A stretch of 64,000 nucleotides of DNA from Lepidostoma basale (lineage: Eukaryota; Arthropoda; Insecta; Trichoptera; Lepidostomatidae): positions 868,001 through 932,000 of the forward strand of contig JAHDVF020001353.1 of NCBI GenBank assembly GCA_022606425.2. The letters are read 5' to 3'. Shown here in pieces: positions 29,964 through 41,180 of the stretch. The position numbers and the translations under genes are program-made. Under the pieces are notes generated by a model. It ran no database searches. It was not told where the DNA came from and saw only the letters and a list, made by a program, of their open reading frames with translations. Numbering within the stretch: the first letter of the stretch is position 1; every line of letters begins with the position of its first letter.

Positions 29964-30440
29964 TCTTGTGCCGACCCTTATGTATGGAAGTGAAGCATGG
30001 AACTGGCAAAAGAAGGATGAAAGTAGAATAAATGCAGTAGAAATGAGATCTCTAAGACGAATGTGTAGCAAAAATTTATATGATAGAGTGACAAATGCAA
30101 GTATAAGAAGTGAAAGTGTTTTGAACAAAACAATGACAGGGTCATTAAGATGGTTTAGACACATGGAAAGAATGAGTGAAGACAGAATGGTAAAGAAGGT
30201 AAGCGGCGTGGATGGAGCTAGAAATAGAGGAAGGCCGAGGAAAACATGGCACGATCTAATCAATTAAATATTGAGTGTCGGTCACGTGAGGAGTCGGAGA
30301 AATCGACGTGCGTGCATGACAAGATGTATAAATGTAGAGGAAGCGAAGAAGTATGTCAGGACAGATCAGTGTGGCGTTCTATTCTTTCTGCCTATGCCTC
30401 CGGGGAGACGGGGTGATGGTTAGTTAGTTAGTTAGTTATG
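29964..30440 (+). mobile_element. Family B LINE, 3' region, plus
   Basis: Encodes TLMYGSEAWNWQKKDESRIN, MRSLRRMC, LRWFRHMERMSEDRM and RGRPRKTWHDL, then a stop, with a gttagttagttagtta tail at 30419-30438. Its 5' break joins the opposite-strand copy exactly. Confidence 0.75.
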
Positions 30441-30744
30441 TTTCATCTTTTTGGCATCAAATTTATCTTAGATTTATGACTCTAACTTCAACCTTTAAGC
30501 TAGACAGTATTTTTTTCACTTCACCTTTTCCAGCAATATGAACAGTCCCCACAACTCAAAAAACATTTTCTACACTCTTTGAGACGGTAAAAAAGCTAAA
30601 TTATGTACTAAGGGCAAATATTTTCACCGACTTGTCAAATTAAGAGAGAACATTTTTTTCTTTATCGTCATTTTTGCATAAGAAGAAAGCCATACTTAAC
30701 TTTGAGTTTTTTTTAACTATAATATTATCCGTATTACTTTTCAT
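30441..30744. other. No gene seen
   Basis: AT-rich, no supported feature. Confidence 0.35.
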
Positions 30745-30895
30745 AATTTATATAACTCACTAACCATCATTCCGTTCCTCGGAGGGGTTGGCAGAGAGGA
30801 TAGACAGACACACTTCTCGATCCTGACAAACGTCTCTAGCTTCCACATCCATACAGCTATTCTTCCGATTTCTAACATGGCCGAACATTTCAATT
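30745..30895 (-). mobile_element. Family B2 LINE, 3' end
   Basis: Minus frame VRNRKNSCMDVEARDVCQDR and the AYP end, with several deletions. Confidence 0.55.
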
Positions 30896-31200
30896 TTAAG
30901 AATTAATTGTATCTCAATAGAGACGAAGATGTTAATTGTTTTCTGGGAACAGAATATGGTGATCAAGGCGCGTACAGGACCTATGACCTGTCATTGGTTG
31001 GGTTAAGCGATCGCTTTATGTTAACAACATTCCCCATTCCGCCCTTCTTACGACCACCACGTCTGACCAATTTTCGGAAGATGTGTATATGCTACAATGT
31101 TGAGAAACACTTCACATTTTTTAGTTCAATCTACACTAGCTCCATCTATTAAGATTAGGTAATCCAATATTTGTCTACAAGTATTTGTATCCATTCAAAA
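30896..31200. repeat. U1, nearly complete
   Basis: From attgtatctcaatagagac through gacctgtcattggttggg, ccattccgcccttctt and cactagctccatctatt to the terminus tctacaagtatttgtatcc. No ORF. Confidence 0.7.
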
Positions 31201-31204
31201 TATA

Positions 31205-31555
31205 TTAAAATTTATTTATCTGGTCATTAAGTTTTCTTCGGTTAAGTCTTCCACGACTCCGTACTCCATTCACACCGTTAACGTATACTTTCTTAACCAT
31301 TATTCCTACATCCGTGCGTTCCATATGTCCAAACCAACGCAGTGATCCTTTCATAATACTCTTTTCCGCTCTACATTTCTTCTTTATATCAGCATTTGAA
31401 TATCTGTTGTACATCGTTTTCACACTCATACTTCTTAGGAATCTCATTTATACCGCATTTATTCTGTTCTCATCCTTCTTCTGTCAGTCCCGTCCTTCAC
31501 TTCCATACATCAGGGTTGGTACTAAAACTCCATTATGAACGGCTATAACAACCAT
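31205..31555 (-). mobile_element. Family B2 LINE, 3' region
   Basis: Minus frame MRFLRSMSVKTMYNRYSNAD, then LRWFGHMERTDVGIM and RSRGRLNRRKLNDQ. It ends within a hairpin at 31556. Confidence 0.65.
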
Positions 31556-31586
31556 CACGCCGTTTCGCCGAAGGGGAAACGGCGTG
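31556..31586. repeat. Perfect 11-bp hairpin at a LINE junction
   Basis: CACGCCGTTTC and GAAACGGCGTG with a 9-nt spacer. The arms are the B2 3' terminus in both orientations. Confidence 0.7.
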
Positions 31587-31623
31587 GAGGATAGACAGCC
31601 ATACTTTACCTTTAATAAATTGT

Positions 31624-32035
31624 TTATTTATTTTTTAATCTTTCGTTTAATCGCATCTTATATTCTTCTCTTCTTCTTCTTCCTCTAAGTTTAAGTCGTA
31701 TGACCTGTTTGTGACGGTGGGCTGTCCTGGGATGATGATATCCAGCCATCTCTCCATCTCTTCGGCGGCCTTCCTGATAATCTCTTGCCGCTTGGGTTTT
31801 CATACTTTTTGCAATTCTTGTATTCTCCATGCGGTCCACGTGGTCTCTCCAAAAGCGCATTCTGCTTCTTCCCCGTCTCACTATGTCTTCAACACCACAA
31901 CAGACCTTATCTTTTCTTTCCTGATCCGATCTCTGAGGGTTTTGCCTGCGATGGAGCGTAGGGCTCGCATTTCTGCTACTCTAAGAAGGTTCTTAATTCT
32001 ATTGGTATCGGCTCTGACCTCTATAGTCAGAGCGA
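31624..32035 (-). mobile_element. Family D LINE, 3' region
   Basis: Minus strand: VRADTNRIKNLLRVAEMR, SIAGKTLRDRIRK, then RRGRSRMRFWRDHVDRMENT and DYQEGRRRDGEM. The order matches 5380-6024. A GAA-rich end lies near 31670. Confidence 0.65.
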
Positions 32036-32355
32036 GTAAAATATAAATTGTGTTTGACAGTGTTTAAGGCTCGACACCAGAGAGCGCCAGCGTTATATCG
32101 GACCTCTGCGACACCCATGCCAACGGAAAGGCAACGCTCACTCCGATCAGTAGAAAGAAGTGCAAACAACATATCGGTTCCAGTCAGAACCAATAAAGCG
32201 TATTTCTATGATCGTGCTTACAGCGTTGCGGGTCCGTTTGCGTGGAATAGCCTCCATGTTAGTATTAAGTATGAGGATAGTGACGTTAAATTTAAGGAAC
32301 TTCTGAAGACTGCCCTGTTCAGTCAGTCATTTCCTAGTGCGCCCTTGGAGTAATT
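32036..32355 (+). mobile_element. L2-like LINE, C-terminal segment
   Basis: The frame 32048-32353 encodes VFKARHQRAPALYRTSATPM, RTNKAYFYDRAYSVAGPFAW, NSLHVSI and LLKTALFSQSF. The YDRAxSVAxPxxWNSLP-like pattern is characteristic of the C-terminus of CR1/L2 polymerases. It joins a family D copy abruptly at 32035. Confidence 0.6.
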
Positions 32356-32479
32356 GGTTTTACAAAACGGTGCACTTAAAATACAAGTCATCAGAATGAT
32401 AGTAATAATGATGGGGCGAAAAATTCCCGAAAATCACTTATTTTTTCGGCCGTGACAGTGGCTCTATACCTCTAAATAT

Positions 32480-33160
32480 AACTAACTAACTAACTAACCA
32501 TCACGCCTTCTCCCCGAAGGGGTAGGCAGAAAGATGGACTGCCACACCTTTCTTTCCTGACATATTTCTCTCGTTTCCTCAACATTCATACATCGTATCA
32601 TCCACGCGCGTCGATTTCTCTGACTCCTCACATGGCCGACATTCAATATTTGATTTATTTGATCGTGCCACGTTTTCCTCGGTCTTCCTCTATTTCTGGT
32701 ACCATTTACATCATTAACATATAATTTTTTTACCATTCTTTCTTCATTCATTCTTTCCATATGTCCAAACCATCTTAATGATCCTTTCATTATTTTGTTC
32801 ATGAAACCATCATTCGCACCGCATTCACTTCTTATATTTTCATTCGACACTCTATCATACACAGAGTATCCACACATTCGTCTAAGAGATCTCATTTCTA
32901 CTGCATTTATTCTACTTTCATCCTTCTTTTGCCAGTTCCATGCTTCGCTTCCATACATAAGGGTCGGTAGAAGAACACCATTGTGCACTGCCATTCTAGC
33001 TTTTTTGGAGAGGTTTTTGTTTGCGATGACAACTTTAAGTGCACCATTCACTTTGTTGCCTGCACCAACCCTTCTTTCAATATCCCTCTCCACTCTCCCA
33101 TATCTTGTAAACATACTACCTAAATACACAACCTCTGAATATCCTTGTGTTATTTCACGT
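32480..33160 (-). mobile_element. Family B LINE, longest minus copy
   Basis: An open frame of about 211 codons (33129-32494) covers YLGSMFTRYGRVERDIERRV, AGNKVNGALKVVI, YGSEAWNWQKKDESRI, LRRMCGYSVYDR, LRWFGHMERMNEERM, RGRPRKTWHDQ and the Cys/Arg-rich end. The tail is (CTAA)4 at 32480-32499 on the plus strand. It lacks the catalytic polymerase core. It is the best guide to the family's C-terminal region. Confidence 0.85.
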
Positions 33161-33573
33161 TTTTAAAATAATAATTTACGCTTTACAAAGTTGTTGATGT
33201 TTTAATTCAACCGCAGTAAAAGTATTAACGCCAGTACGGTTTTGTTGTATGCTTAAGCTAAGGAGATGAAATATGAATGAGCGAGTTCTCTCGCCTAACG
33301 AAGCAATTTGTCTTAGGAAATCTGTTCCGTATTACGGCGAATATTATAATGAATGTAATTCATCAAACTCCCCGATTATTATGAGATTTTTCTCAACGTA
33401 ATTAGGCGGATCTTTCAGCCACTCTTCAAATCTCTCGTCTTTATTTCTATTCACTCTATTTGAGTTTCTTTACTTTGCGTTACAATCAATATCTGTAATC
33501 TTGTAAAATAAATCTTATTTAAACTTTGGAAATTGAAAATAACGTTGTTTATAATCCACAAAATTTAAAAAAT

Positions 33574-33612
33574 CATGATACGTTTCGAAGGATTCCTCCA
33601 TCTTCAGGTGTA
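33574..33612 (-). ncRNA. Hammerhead-like motif
   Basis: Minus strand: CTGAAGA, extra T, stem II GGAGG / CCTTC with loop AAT, GAAAC, then GTATC instead of ATGTC. The core is complete. The changed stem III and poor stem I make activity uncertain. Downstream words (tattgtttaatatt) match 49815-50075. Confidence 0.4.
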
Positions 33613-33654
33613 TTATTTATTATTATTGTTTAATATTATTTATAAGTTCTTACT

Positions 33655-34235
33655 GAACAAAGTGAACGGTGCACTTAAAGTTGTCATCGTAAACAAAAAC
33701 CTATCCAAAAAGCTAGCAATAGCAGTGCACAACGGTGTTCTTCTACCGACCCTTATGTATGAAAGCGAAGCATGGAACTGGCAAAAGAAGGATGAAAGTA
33801 GAATTAATGCAGTAGAACTGAGATCTCTTAGACGAATGTGCGGATTCTCTATGTATGATAGAGTGTCGAATGAAAATATAAGAACTGAATGCCGTGCGAA
33901 TGATGGTGTTATGAACAAAATAATGAAAGGATCATTAAGATGGTTTGGACATATGGAAAGAATGAATTGAAAAAGAATGGTAAAAAAAAAATGTTAACGA
34001 TGTAAATAAAACCAGAAACAGGGGGAAGACCGAGGAAAACGTAGCACGATCAAATAAATCAAATATTGATGTCGGCCATGTGAGGAGTCAGAGAAATCGA
34101 CGCGCGTGTATTACACGATTTATGAATGTTGAGGAATCGAGAAAAATATGTCAGGAAAGAAAAGTGTGGCAGTCTATTCTTTCTGCCTACCCCTTCGGAG
34201 AGACAGCGTGATGGTTATTTAGTTAGTTTGTTAGT
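33655..34235 (+). mobile_element. Family B LINE, 3' region
   Basis: NKVNGALKVVIVNKNLSKK, YESEAWNWQKKDESRI, LRWFGHMERMN, then a stop at 33968. The GRPRKT region is frameshifted. Tail atggttatttagttag at 34212-34230. Confidence 0.75.
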
Positions 34236-34440
34236 TCTAACTGATGAGTACTTATAGCATCTAGTCCAGGTTAATATTTTTAATTGAAATGTATTGTTCC
34301 TTTGTATTGTGTTATATGTTTCGCCTGCCTTAGGCATTATCAAATGTCATTTGATGATGTCTTAGACAGGCGAAACATGTCATTAGCATAAAATATTGTA
34401 AAATTTTCACAAAACAGACGTTTTCAATCATATTAATTAA
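34236..34440. repeat. Two adjacent inverted ribozyme-like cores
   Basis: At 34318-34350 (minus) and 34348-34385 (plus) two cores face away from each other, only a few bases apart: TTGATAA...GAAAC and TTGATGA...GAAAC ATGTC. Flanks (ataaaatatt, aaacagacgttttcaatc) belong to the foldback family. C3 is changed in both. Confidence 0.5.
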
Positions 34441-34925
34441 GATTTTGAAGTCTTAGAAATTAACTTTAATCATTTACGCACGTATTGATAATAATGTTTA
34501 AAATTCACCACTACACTATCTTTGTATATTTTAACTACGAATTGATTGTTAAGTAATGCAGTGTCCATCGTGATATCATTGCCTTATAAGCGCGTTGTAA
34601 TTCGAGTAAACCCCGCTGTTAAATTAAATTTATAAGGCCGTGCAATTTTAGTATATACTAGCCTCTCGTTAATTCCTAAACGATGATACTCCAGGGCCCA
34701 AATCGTTGTAGCCCCTCGTATGTTAATGCATATACACGATATGGACCGCCGCGTGATAATGCGCATTATCTAATATGGTCGTACATGGTTCCCTAACGAC
34801 TGGGCATTGTTATTCAATAGTTGCATGTAAAATCGACGTTATTTTATATTTCAATTTTGCAAATGAAATGAATTCTGCTGTTTTTATTAGTAAATAATAT
34901 ATCCATAATAATAAACAGAATGTAA
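34441..34925. other. No gene seen
   Basis: No supported feature. Confidence 0.35.
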
Positions 34926-35290
34926 ATAAATTATGATTTAATTGTATCTCAATAGAGACGAAGATGCAAATTGGAAACTGAATATGGTTGATCAAAGTGT
35001 TTACAGAACTTATGACCTGTCATTGGTTGGGTTAAGCGCACGCTTTATGTAATTACAACATTCCCCATTCCACCTTTCTTTATGACCGTGTATGACAAAT
35101 TTTTTAAGTTGTATATATGTTAAAGTCCTATGCCAGATTTCACATGTCAGTTTCAATGTGCCATCTATGAAGATTTTGATTACATATGTTAATCTTTTTA
35201 AGATTACTCTATATATAATCTACAAACTAACGCCATCTATGGAGATTTATGTTTATTAAGCATTAAGCAGAACATCTTTTTAAATCAATG
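34926..35290. repeat. U1, diverged subtype
   Basis: Begins aattgtatctcaatagag. It carries tgacctgtcattggttgg and cgccatctatggagattta. The same subtype occurs at 43262 and 56590. Confidence 0.65.
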
Positions 35291-35392
35291 TGAATGGCTA
35301 CCCCGCCATTAGCGCATTGTTAGAAGCCGCCTGGAGATGTCACACTCCTATCTATATGCCAAACAATAGACCAGATATGATTACAATATATA

Positions 35393-35850
<458 letters not shown>

Positions 35851-35857
35851 TAGATTC

Positions 35858-36030
35858 AGTGATGGCCGTGTGATTGTCACACTGTCTTTGGTTTGGTGTA
35901 GAATTCACGTGACAATAAAATGGCGATAGATTGGCTAAGTATCACATGTTACGAGAATCAATATAAAAGCTAAAAAAATAATTGTTTACAGTAATTGGGT
36001 TCAAACGACCTGTTGTATACATAAAAAAAT
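35858..36030 (+). mobile_element. SINE, 3' part
   Basis: From gtgatggccgtgtgattgtc through cacgtgacaataaaatggcg to cgacctgttgtatacat. The tRNA-like head is missing. Confidence 0.75.
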
Positions 36031-36065
36031 ATATATATATTAAAAAATAATAATAATAATAATAA

Positions 36066-36488
36066 CAGGAACGCATTAGAGATGGTTCGACATTGGTAAG
36101 ACAAGATGCTTTCTAAAGTCGAGAGTATTTGTCCCCTGAATGTACTTTCACTAATTTGAAAGACGTCGATCTCCGAGGAGACCGCGTTCAGCAGACTAAT
36201 GGCTCTTCTCACCGGTGTCACCAGGCAGATTGGTTCTTCTGGTTGTTTTACCTACCGGCCGCCAGAACCAATCTGTGCTGTCGCTGTCGGAGATATCTAT
36301 CGGGGACAAAAAGAACAACGTCCTCTAGCACGGCCGAGTTCTCGAAATATTCCCTTATTAATCTAAAGAAATGGGTTATTAGATGCCCATCTCTTTGAAG
36401 CTGTAGAGAATTGGTTCCGAGCATTCCCAAAAGAAATGCCGCGGTATAGAGCCACGGATAACTTCCATAGTCCCTCATGTAGAGAAAT
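36066..36488 (-). mobile_element. LINE-A, C-terminal region
   Basis: Minus strand FLYMRDYGSYPWLYTAAFLL, SLQLQRDGHLITHFFRLIRE, PDRYLRQRQHRL, then after a frameshift a TPVRRAISLLNAVSSEIDV block and STFRGQILSTLES. The GATTT tail is absent. Confidence 0.75.
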
Positions 36489-36640
36489 TTTGGGCTATCT
36501 GTTGTCACTTACGACCCGCAAGTTGGATAACATCATCCGTCCACCTTTTTATGGTCTTCCTATTCTTCCTATTTCTCTTCTGTTGTTCCAAGACTACCAC
36601 TTCAAGATTCTAGGTGACGAAAGTCACCTTTAGAGTCGTT
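36489..36640 (-). mobile_element. Family F LINE scrap
   Basis: Minus strand NRKTIKRWTDDVIQLAGRK, then a stop and QQIAQN. KRWxDDxxxxAG is typical of another RTE/R4-like C-terminus. Confidence 0.5.
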
Positions 36641-37195
36641 ATGCTCGATCTTTTTACATACCAAGGTCACACCCTTTGAGAAATTCACTTCTTTATAAAA
36701 TCTCACATTTTATAACATAAAAAAAAATTCTTCTTTTTGCACAGAAATCTTGTCCCCTCGGATGTTGGTTGATTGAAGATCAGCTTTCCCTCCATATCTT
36801 AAATGCTCTTCCAGGAGCTTGTTTTTCCATACCAGATTCTTAAGACATCCTCACACTGCAGAAAATACAATGCTTTTAAATGTTTTGGCTTCATATTTAT
36901 TTATAAATACTCCCTCTTGTATCTGAAAGCCTCCTCAGATTCCTTCATTGTGTATTTTACTGGTTTAGCGGTGTCTTTTGTGTTTTCCGATTCTATTATT
37001 CGGAGATTGTTGATTTTGTGTTATCGATTCTCTTTGGGCTTTTGTCCTTGCAGAATATACCGATAGCATACGAATCATCCATTAAAATACACTCACGATA
37101 TATTATTTACAATCCTTATATTTTCGAATGAAGCAATTAGTTTATTGTGTGGCATTATTAAAAAAAAATTTAAAACACTTTCGTACTTGGTTTTT
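36641..37195. other. No gene recognised
   Basis: Open frames of up to 87 codons occur (36803-37066), but no motif, tail or splice pattern supports them. Confidence 0.35.
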
Positions 37196-37199
37196 ACAC

Positions 37200-37450
37200 C
37201 AATTTATTTTGTTTTATCGGACCAACCGGATTCGCTCCGGCCGAAGCTTCGTCATGGTTCTCTGCACGTGCGCATTCCAGTATCTTCTCCGTTGTCTGCC
37301 CCATCTCACGACATCTTCCACCTTGCAGATTTCGCAGATAACCGTGTTCCTCGCCATATCTCGAAGAGTCTTTCCTGCTCAGCGTCCTCATCTCTGCCAC
37401 CCGCACTTTTGCCGTCGTTCTTGTGGTATCCGTTCTGGTGTCAATGCTGC
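37200..37450 (-). mobile_element. Family D LINE, 3' region, frameshifted
   Basis: Minus strand SIDTRTDTTRTTAKVRVAEM, then TLRDMARNT, ICKVEDVVRWG and RRRYWNAHV in shifting frames. It ends near NKLV. Confidence 0.6.
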
Positions 37451-37468
37451 GTACAGCATTGACACCAG
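37435..37468. repeat. Perfect 15-bp hairpin at an element junction
   Basis: CTGGTGTCAATGCTG, loop CGTA, CAGCATTGACACCAG. The left arm is family D coding sequence and the right arm its inverted duplicate, at the border with the mariner fragment. Confidence 0.8.
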
Positions 37469-37471
37469 TGG

Positions 37472-37790
37472 TGTGTCAGAAAATAATGGGAATTTTCGTT
37501 TTTTGAAAAAATATATATATTATTCGTCTATATTAATGCTGTCGCCTTCAAAATAGTCCCCATTAGATATTATGCACTTGTGCCAGCGCTTCTTCCAATC
37601 CTCGAAACACTTCTTAAACTCGATCATTGGGATAGCCTGTAGCTATTTCAGCGATGCGCTTTTTATGTCATCTATCCTTGTAAAACGACAGCCCTTTAAG
37701 GTTCTCTTTATTTTTGGAAATAGGAAAAAGTCACACGGAGCCATGTCTGGCGAATATGGAGGCTGGGGCATCGTTACAAAAAAATCTTAT
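37472..37790 (-). pseudogene. Mariner transposase, C-terminal fragment
   Basis: Minus strand MPQPPYSPDMAPCDFFLFPK, KRTLKGCRF, an in-frame stop after SASLK, then KKCFEDWKKRWHKCI and GDYFEG. It includes only the third catalytic Asp (CDFF). It is close to the mariner-2 family but a separate copy. Its left terminus is altered by the hairpin. Confidence 0.75.
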
Positions 37791-37842
37791 TTTCTGAACA
37801 CATCTCGTATATCAGTATAGGTCTTACGTAGGTTTTGTATAT

Positions 37843-38144
37843 TCTGACTACAACTAAATCTTTAAATTACCTTTCACGCGAAGATTATCGCATCATACAG
37901 GCTGTACAGCATCCCGATGTTAATGATCTCCGAAGATAATTTGATACTCTCATCTGTAAGTCCTTCTCTACAAACAACAATCGCGCCGCCGGATAATAAA
38001 CTGTTGAACGAATGTACATTTCTTTCTCCTTTACTGCCTTTTGATTATCGGGGTTGCTACCCTTCTACTAATCAGGATTTAGTACCGAGAACAATTATCT
38101 TTCACTTCGACGACCCCACTGAAAAAGGTAGTAATATATTTTAA
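37843..38144 (+). CDS. Unrecognised ORF with donor-like site
   Basis: A frame open from just after a stop near 37861 reads ITFHAKIIASYRLYSIPM, then LMISEDNLIL, a Pro/Leu-rich stretch and VPRTIIFHFDDPTEKG. The codons GAAAAAG/GTAGTA near its end form a plausible splice donor; without splicing the frame ends five codons later. There are no repeats or family motifs. It could be a host exon, but the acceptor site is weak. Chance or a retroelement gag remnant are alternatives. Confidence 0.25.
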
Positions 38145-38488
38145 CAGTTTTTTTCTTCTCGTTATTTATAGCTTAAGTTTTAACGTTTTTTAATATATTT
38201 TTTATGAGCCATCTCCGAATTTTATGCTCTATACTTCATGATAATTTAAAGCATATAAATTTATGATGAAACATAAAATTAAAAGTCGATCATCATTTTT
38301 TATGGAATAATGATTCTAAATTCAAATCAGATTGGCAATAATACACTACGAATTAAATATTTTGGACACATTTTTTTTTTCAAAAATTGTCGCACGGAAG
38401 CGTTTAAAAATTCTCGTATATTGTTTAAAAATTCTCGTATTCAATCTTTAGATGTAGCATAACGAAATTGTGATCACTTTGGTGACGA
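38145..38488. other. No gene seen
   Basis: AT-rich, no supported feature. Confidence 0.35.
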
Positions 38489-38592
38489 CATTCGTGTCAG
38501 AGTGGCAACATCTTTGACTGTCATACAAGGTTCCGGGTTCTATTCCCGGCGATGCCAGTGTGATTGTCACACTGTCTGGTGTAGAATTTACG
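38489..38592 (+). mobile_element. SINE, 5' part
   Basis: Head gtgtcagagtggcaac with B-box ggttctattccc (one mismatch), then gtgtgattgtcacactgtct. It ends at the hairpin. Confidence 0.7.
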
Positions 38593-38593
38593 T

Positions 38594-38632
38594 AATTCAA
38601 AACTTACGATTATCAGTCGTAAGTTTTGAATT
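38594..38632. repeat. Perfect 16-bp hairpin between SINE and LINE-A
   Basis: AATTCAAAACTTACGA, loop TTATCAG, TCGTAAGTTTTGAATT. It sits exactly between two truncated retroelements. Confidence 0.8.
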
Positions 38633-38637
38633 TTTGA

Positions 38638-38890
38638 ACCAACATGCCTCTGGTGACACCGATGGGAAGAGCAATTAATCTGCTGAACGCGGTCTCCTCG
38701 GAGATCGACGTCTTTCATATTAGTGAAAGTACGTTCAGAAGGCAAATACTCTCAATTCTAGAGAGTATCCTGTCTTTCTAATGTTGAAACATCTCTCATG
38801 CGTTTCTTCTCGATAGATGCCTTAAAATTTGTAATGTCTATTTTGTATTGTCTATTGATGAAATAAACTGATTGGATTTGATTTGATTTC
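38638..38890 (+). mobile_element. LINE-A 3' end
   Basis: Encodes MPLVTPMGRAINLLNAVSSE, IDVFHISESTFRRQ and ILESILSF, then stop, 3' UTR and a gatttgatttgattt tail. Little decay. Confidence 0.8.
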
Positions 38891-39455
38891 AATACCATTT
38901 ACATCGATTTGGTTCACGTTGTTATGATATAAAATAATAAAAATAATAATATGGTCAAAAACGACGTAAATTACGTATTTTTATAATACGAATGGTTTAA
39001 TACATATTTTATTTAGTGTTTTATATTATTAATTTTAATTTTAGCATTGATTGCAACTGTATTTGGTTTATTGTCAATCTAATTGATATTAATATTATTA
39101 TTATTAGTAGAATCATTTAAAAAGTAGTTATTGCATTATACTTTGGGGTTTCGGATATATTCTTCAGTTTGTTTTCGTTTTTTCAGCCTAATACCTCGTC
39201 TAACGCATCAGGCGTTAGCAATCCTTTGTTATCGAAATGAACCAACTCCCTCTCCTCCATACAGCTTCCATACTCACTGCCAGATTACTCTGTATTTTTT
39301 AATGGTACAATAATAATTAACTACGAGATTTATTGGACGGAGGATTTACTCGGATGTCCTATACGGTTGAGAAGATGAGATTAACTCTTCCAGTTTTTTT
39401 TTGGTTTGTCCTTTAATATGGTACACCAGTAGTCGCCGAACTCTTCAGTCAATAG
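38891..39455. other. No gene seen
   Basis: No supported feature. Confidence 0.35.
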
Positions 39456-39741
39456 AGCCAAATATCACCAACATTTTGATTTAGATTCCTTTTAAGACAA
39501 ATAAGTTTGTAAAATAACTTGTGTTTATAGGTGGATTACTGAATAATACTAGATATTACTCATTAGTCAAAAGAGCCAAATATCACCAATACATTGATTT
39601 AGACTTCTTTCGAGGGCCAAATTAGTTTCTAAAAATCGTGTTTTCAGAGGTCGGTTACAGCTATAACAGGTACACTGAATAATACTAGATATTACTTATT
39701 AGTTCATTACATAGTTCATTACATTATTACTCCTTACATAA

Positions 39742-39880
39742 TTGCGTGCATGATACGATGTATGAATGTAGAGGAATCCCGAGAGGTATGCCAGGACAGG
39801 CCATTGTGGCGATCCATCCTCTCTGCCTACCCCTTCGGGGAAATGGCGTGATGGTTAGTTAGTTAGTTAGTTACTCATTA
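39742..39880 (+). mobile_element. Family B LINE, 3' end inside the array
   Basis: CMIRCMNVEESREVCQDRP, then WRSILSAYPFGEMA, stop and (GTTA)4. About 140 bp. Confidence 0.75.
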
Positions 39881-40257
39881 GTTAAAAAAGCCAAATATCA
39901 CCAATACATTGATTTAGACTTCTTTCAAGGGCCAAATTAGTTTCTTAAAATCTTGTTTTCGGAAGTCGGTTACAATATAATAAGTACAATGAATAATACT
40001 AGATATAACTCATTAGACTAAACAGCTAAATATCACCAATACGTTGATTTTGATATCTTTCAAGGGCCAAATTAGTTTCTAAAAATCTTTTTTTTTGAGG
40101 TCGGTTACAACTAGGTAACCTGAATAATACTATTATATATTATACATTACTCATTAGTCAAAAGAGCCAAATATTACTAATTCATTGATTTCGATTTCTT
40201 TTATGGACCAAATTGTTTTCAAAAAAACTTGTTTTTAGAGGTCGGTTACAACTAGTT

Positions 40258-40590
40258 TAGTTTATCAGTTTTTTTCATTTCATCAATAGACATTACAAAA
40301 TTAATTTTAAGGCATCTATTGAGAACAGGTAAAATAATATATTGGTAAAATAATAATATACTACCAGAAACGCATGAGAGATGGTTGAACATTAGGAAGA
40401 CAGGATACCCTCCAGAATTAAGAGTATTTGCCTTCTGAACGTACTTTCACTGATATGAAAGACGTCGATTTCCGAGGAGACCGCGTTCAGCAGATTGATT
40501 GCTCTTCCCACCGGTGTCACCAGAGCCAGGTTGGTTCTAGCGGCGGATAGGTAAAACAATCTATGCTGGCGCTGTCGGAGATATCTGTAT
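40258..40590 (-). mobile_element. LINE-A 3' end inside the array
   Basis: Minus strand from RYLRQRQHRLFYLSAA through TPVGRAINLLNAVSSEIDVF to ILNSGGYPVFLM, with the 3' UTR and a mutated tail near 40258. Confidence 0.75.
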
Positions 40591-41142
40591 ACTGTACTCG
40601 TATAATACTATCATATATTATGCCATACATTACTCATTAGTCGAAAGAGCCAAATATCACTAATTCGTTGATTTAGATTTCTTTTTCGGGCCAAATTATT
40701 TTCTAAAATACTTGTTTTAGAGATCGGTTACAACTAGGTTTACTGAAAAATACTATCATATATTTTACCATATATTACTCATTAATCGGAAGAGCCAAAT
40801 ATCACTAATTCGTTGATTTAGATTCCTTTTTTGGGCCAAATTATTTTCTAAAAAACTTGTTTTTACAGGTTTTTTACAACTTGGTATATTAATCATTAGT
40901 CAAAAGAGCCAAATATTACTAATTCATTGACTTAGATTTCTTTTATGGTCCAAATTATTTTATTAAAAATTTGGTTTTAGAGGTCGGTTACTACTAGGTA
41001 TACTGAAATATTATGTATTACTCATTAGTCAAAAAAGCCAAATATTCATTGATTAAGATTTCTTTTATGGGCCAAATTATTTTCTAACAAACTTATTTTT
41101 GGAGGTCGGTTACTACAATATGTTTGTAAACACGCGTAGCTT

Positions 41143-41180
41143 ACACTTGAGGATGGAGGTTACCTTCGAAACATGTCGTG
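41143..41180 (+). ncRNA. Hammerhead-like motif
   Basis: Stem I CAC / GTG, core TTGAGGA (C3 changed to T), extra T, stem II GGAGG / CCTTC with loop TTA, GAAAC, ATGTC. One core change; no inverted partner nearby. Confidence 0.4.

Larger units (their letters stand above)
39456..41115. repeat. Diverged tandem array, unit about 115-145 bp
   Basis: Units carry catta.tcaaaagagcc, aatatcaccaat, cattgatttagacttc, ggccaaattagtttctaa and aggtcggttac. At least nine units are recognisable, with indels. Family B (39742-39880) and LINE-A (40258-40590) are inserted. Confidence 0.85.

Noticed and set aside
34584..34766. 60-codon minus frame
   Set aside because: No motif, no neighbours and composition like the flanks.
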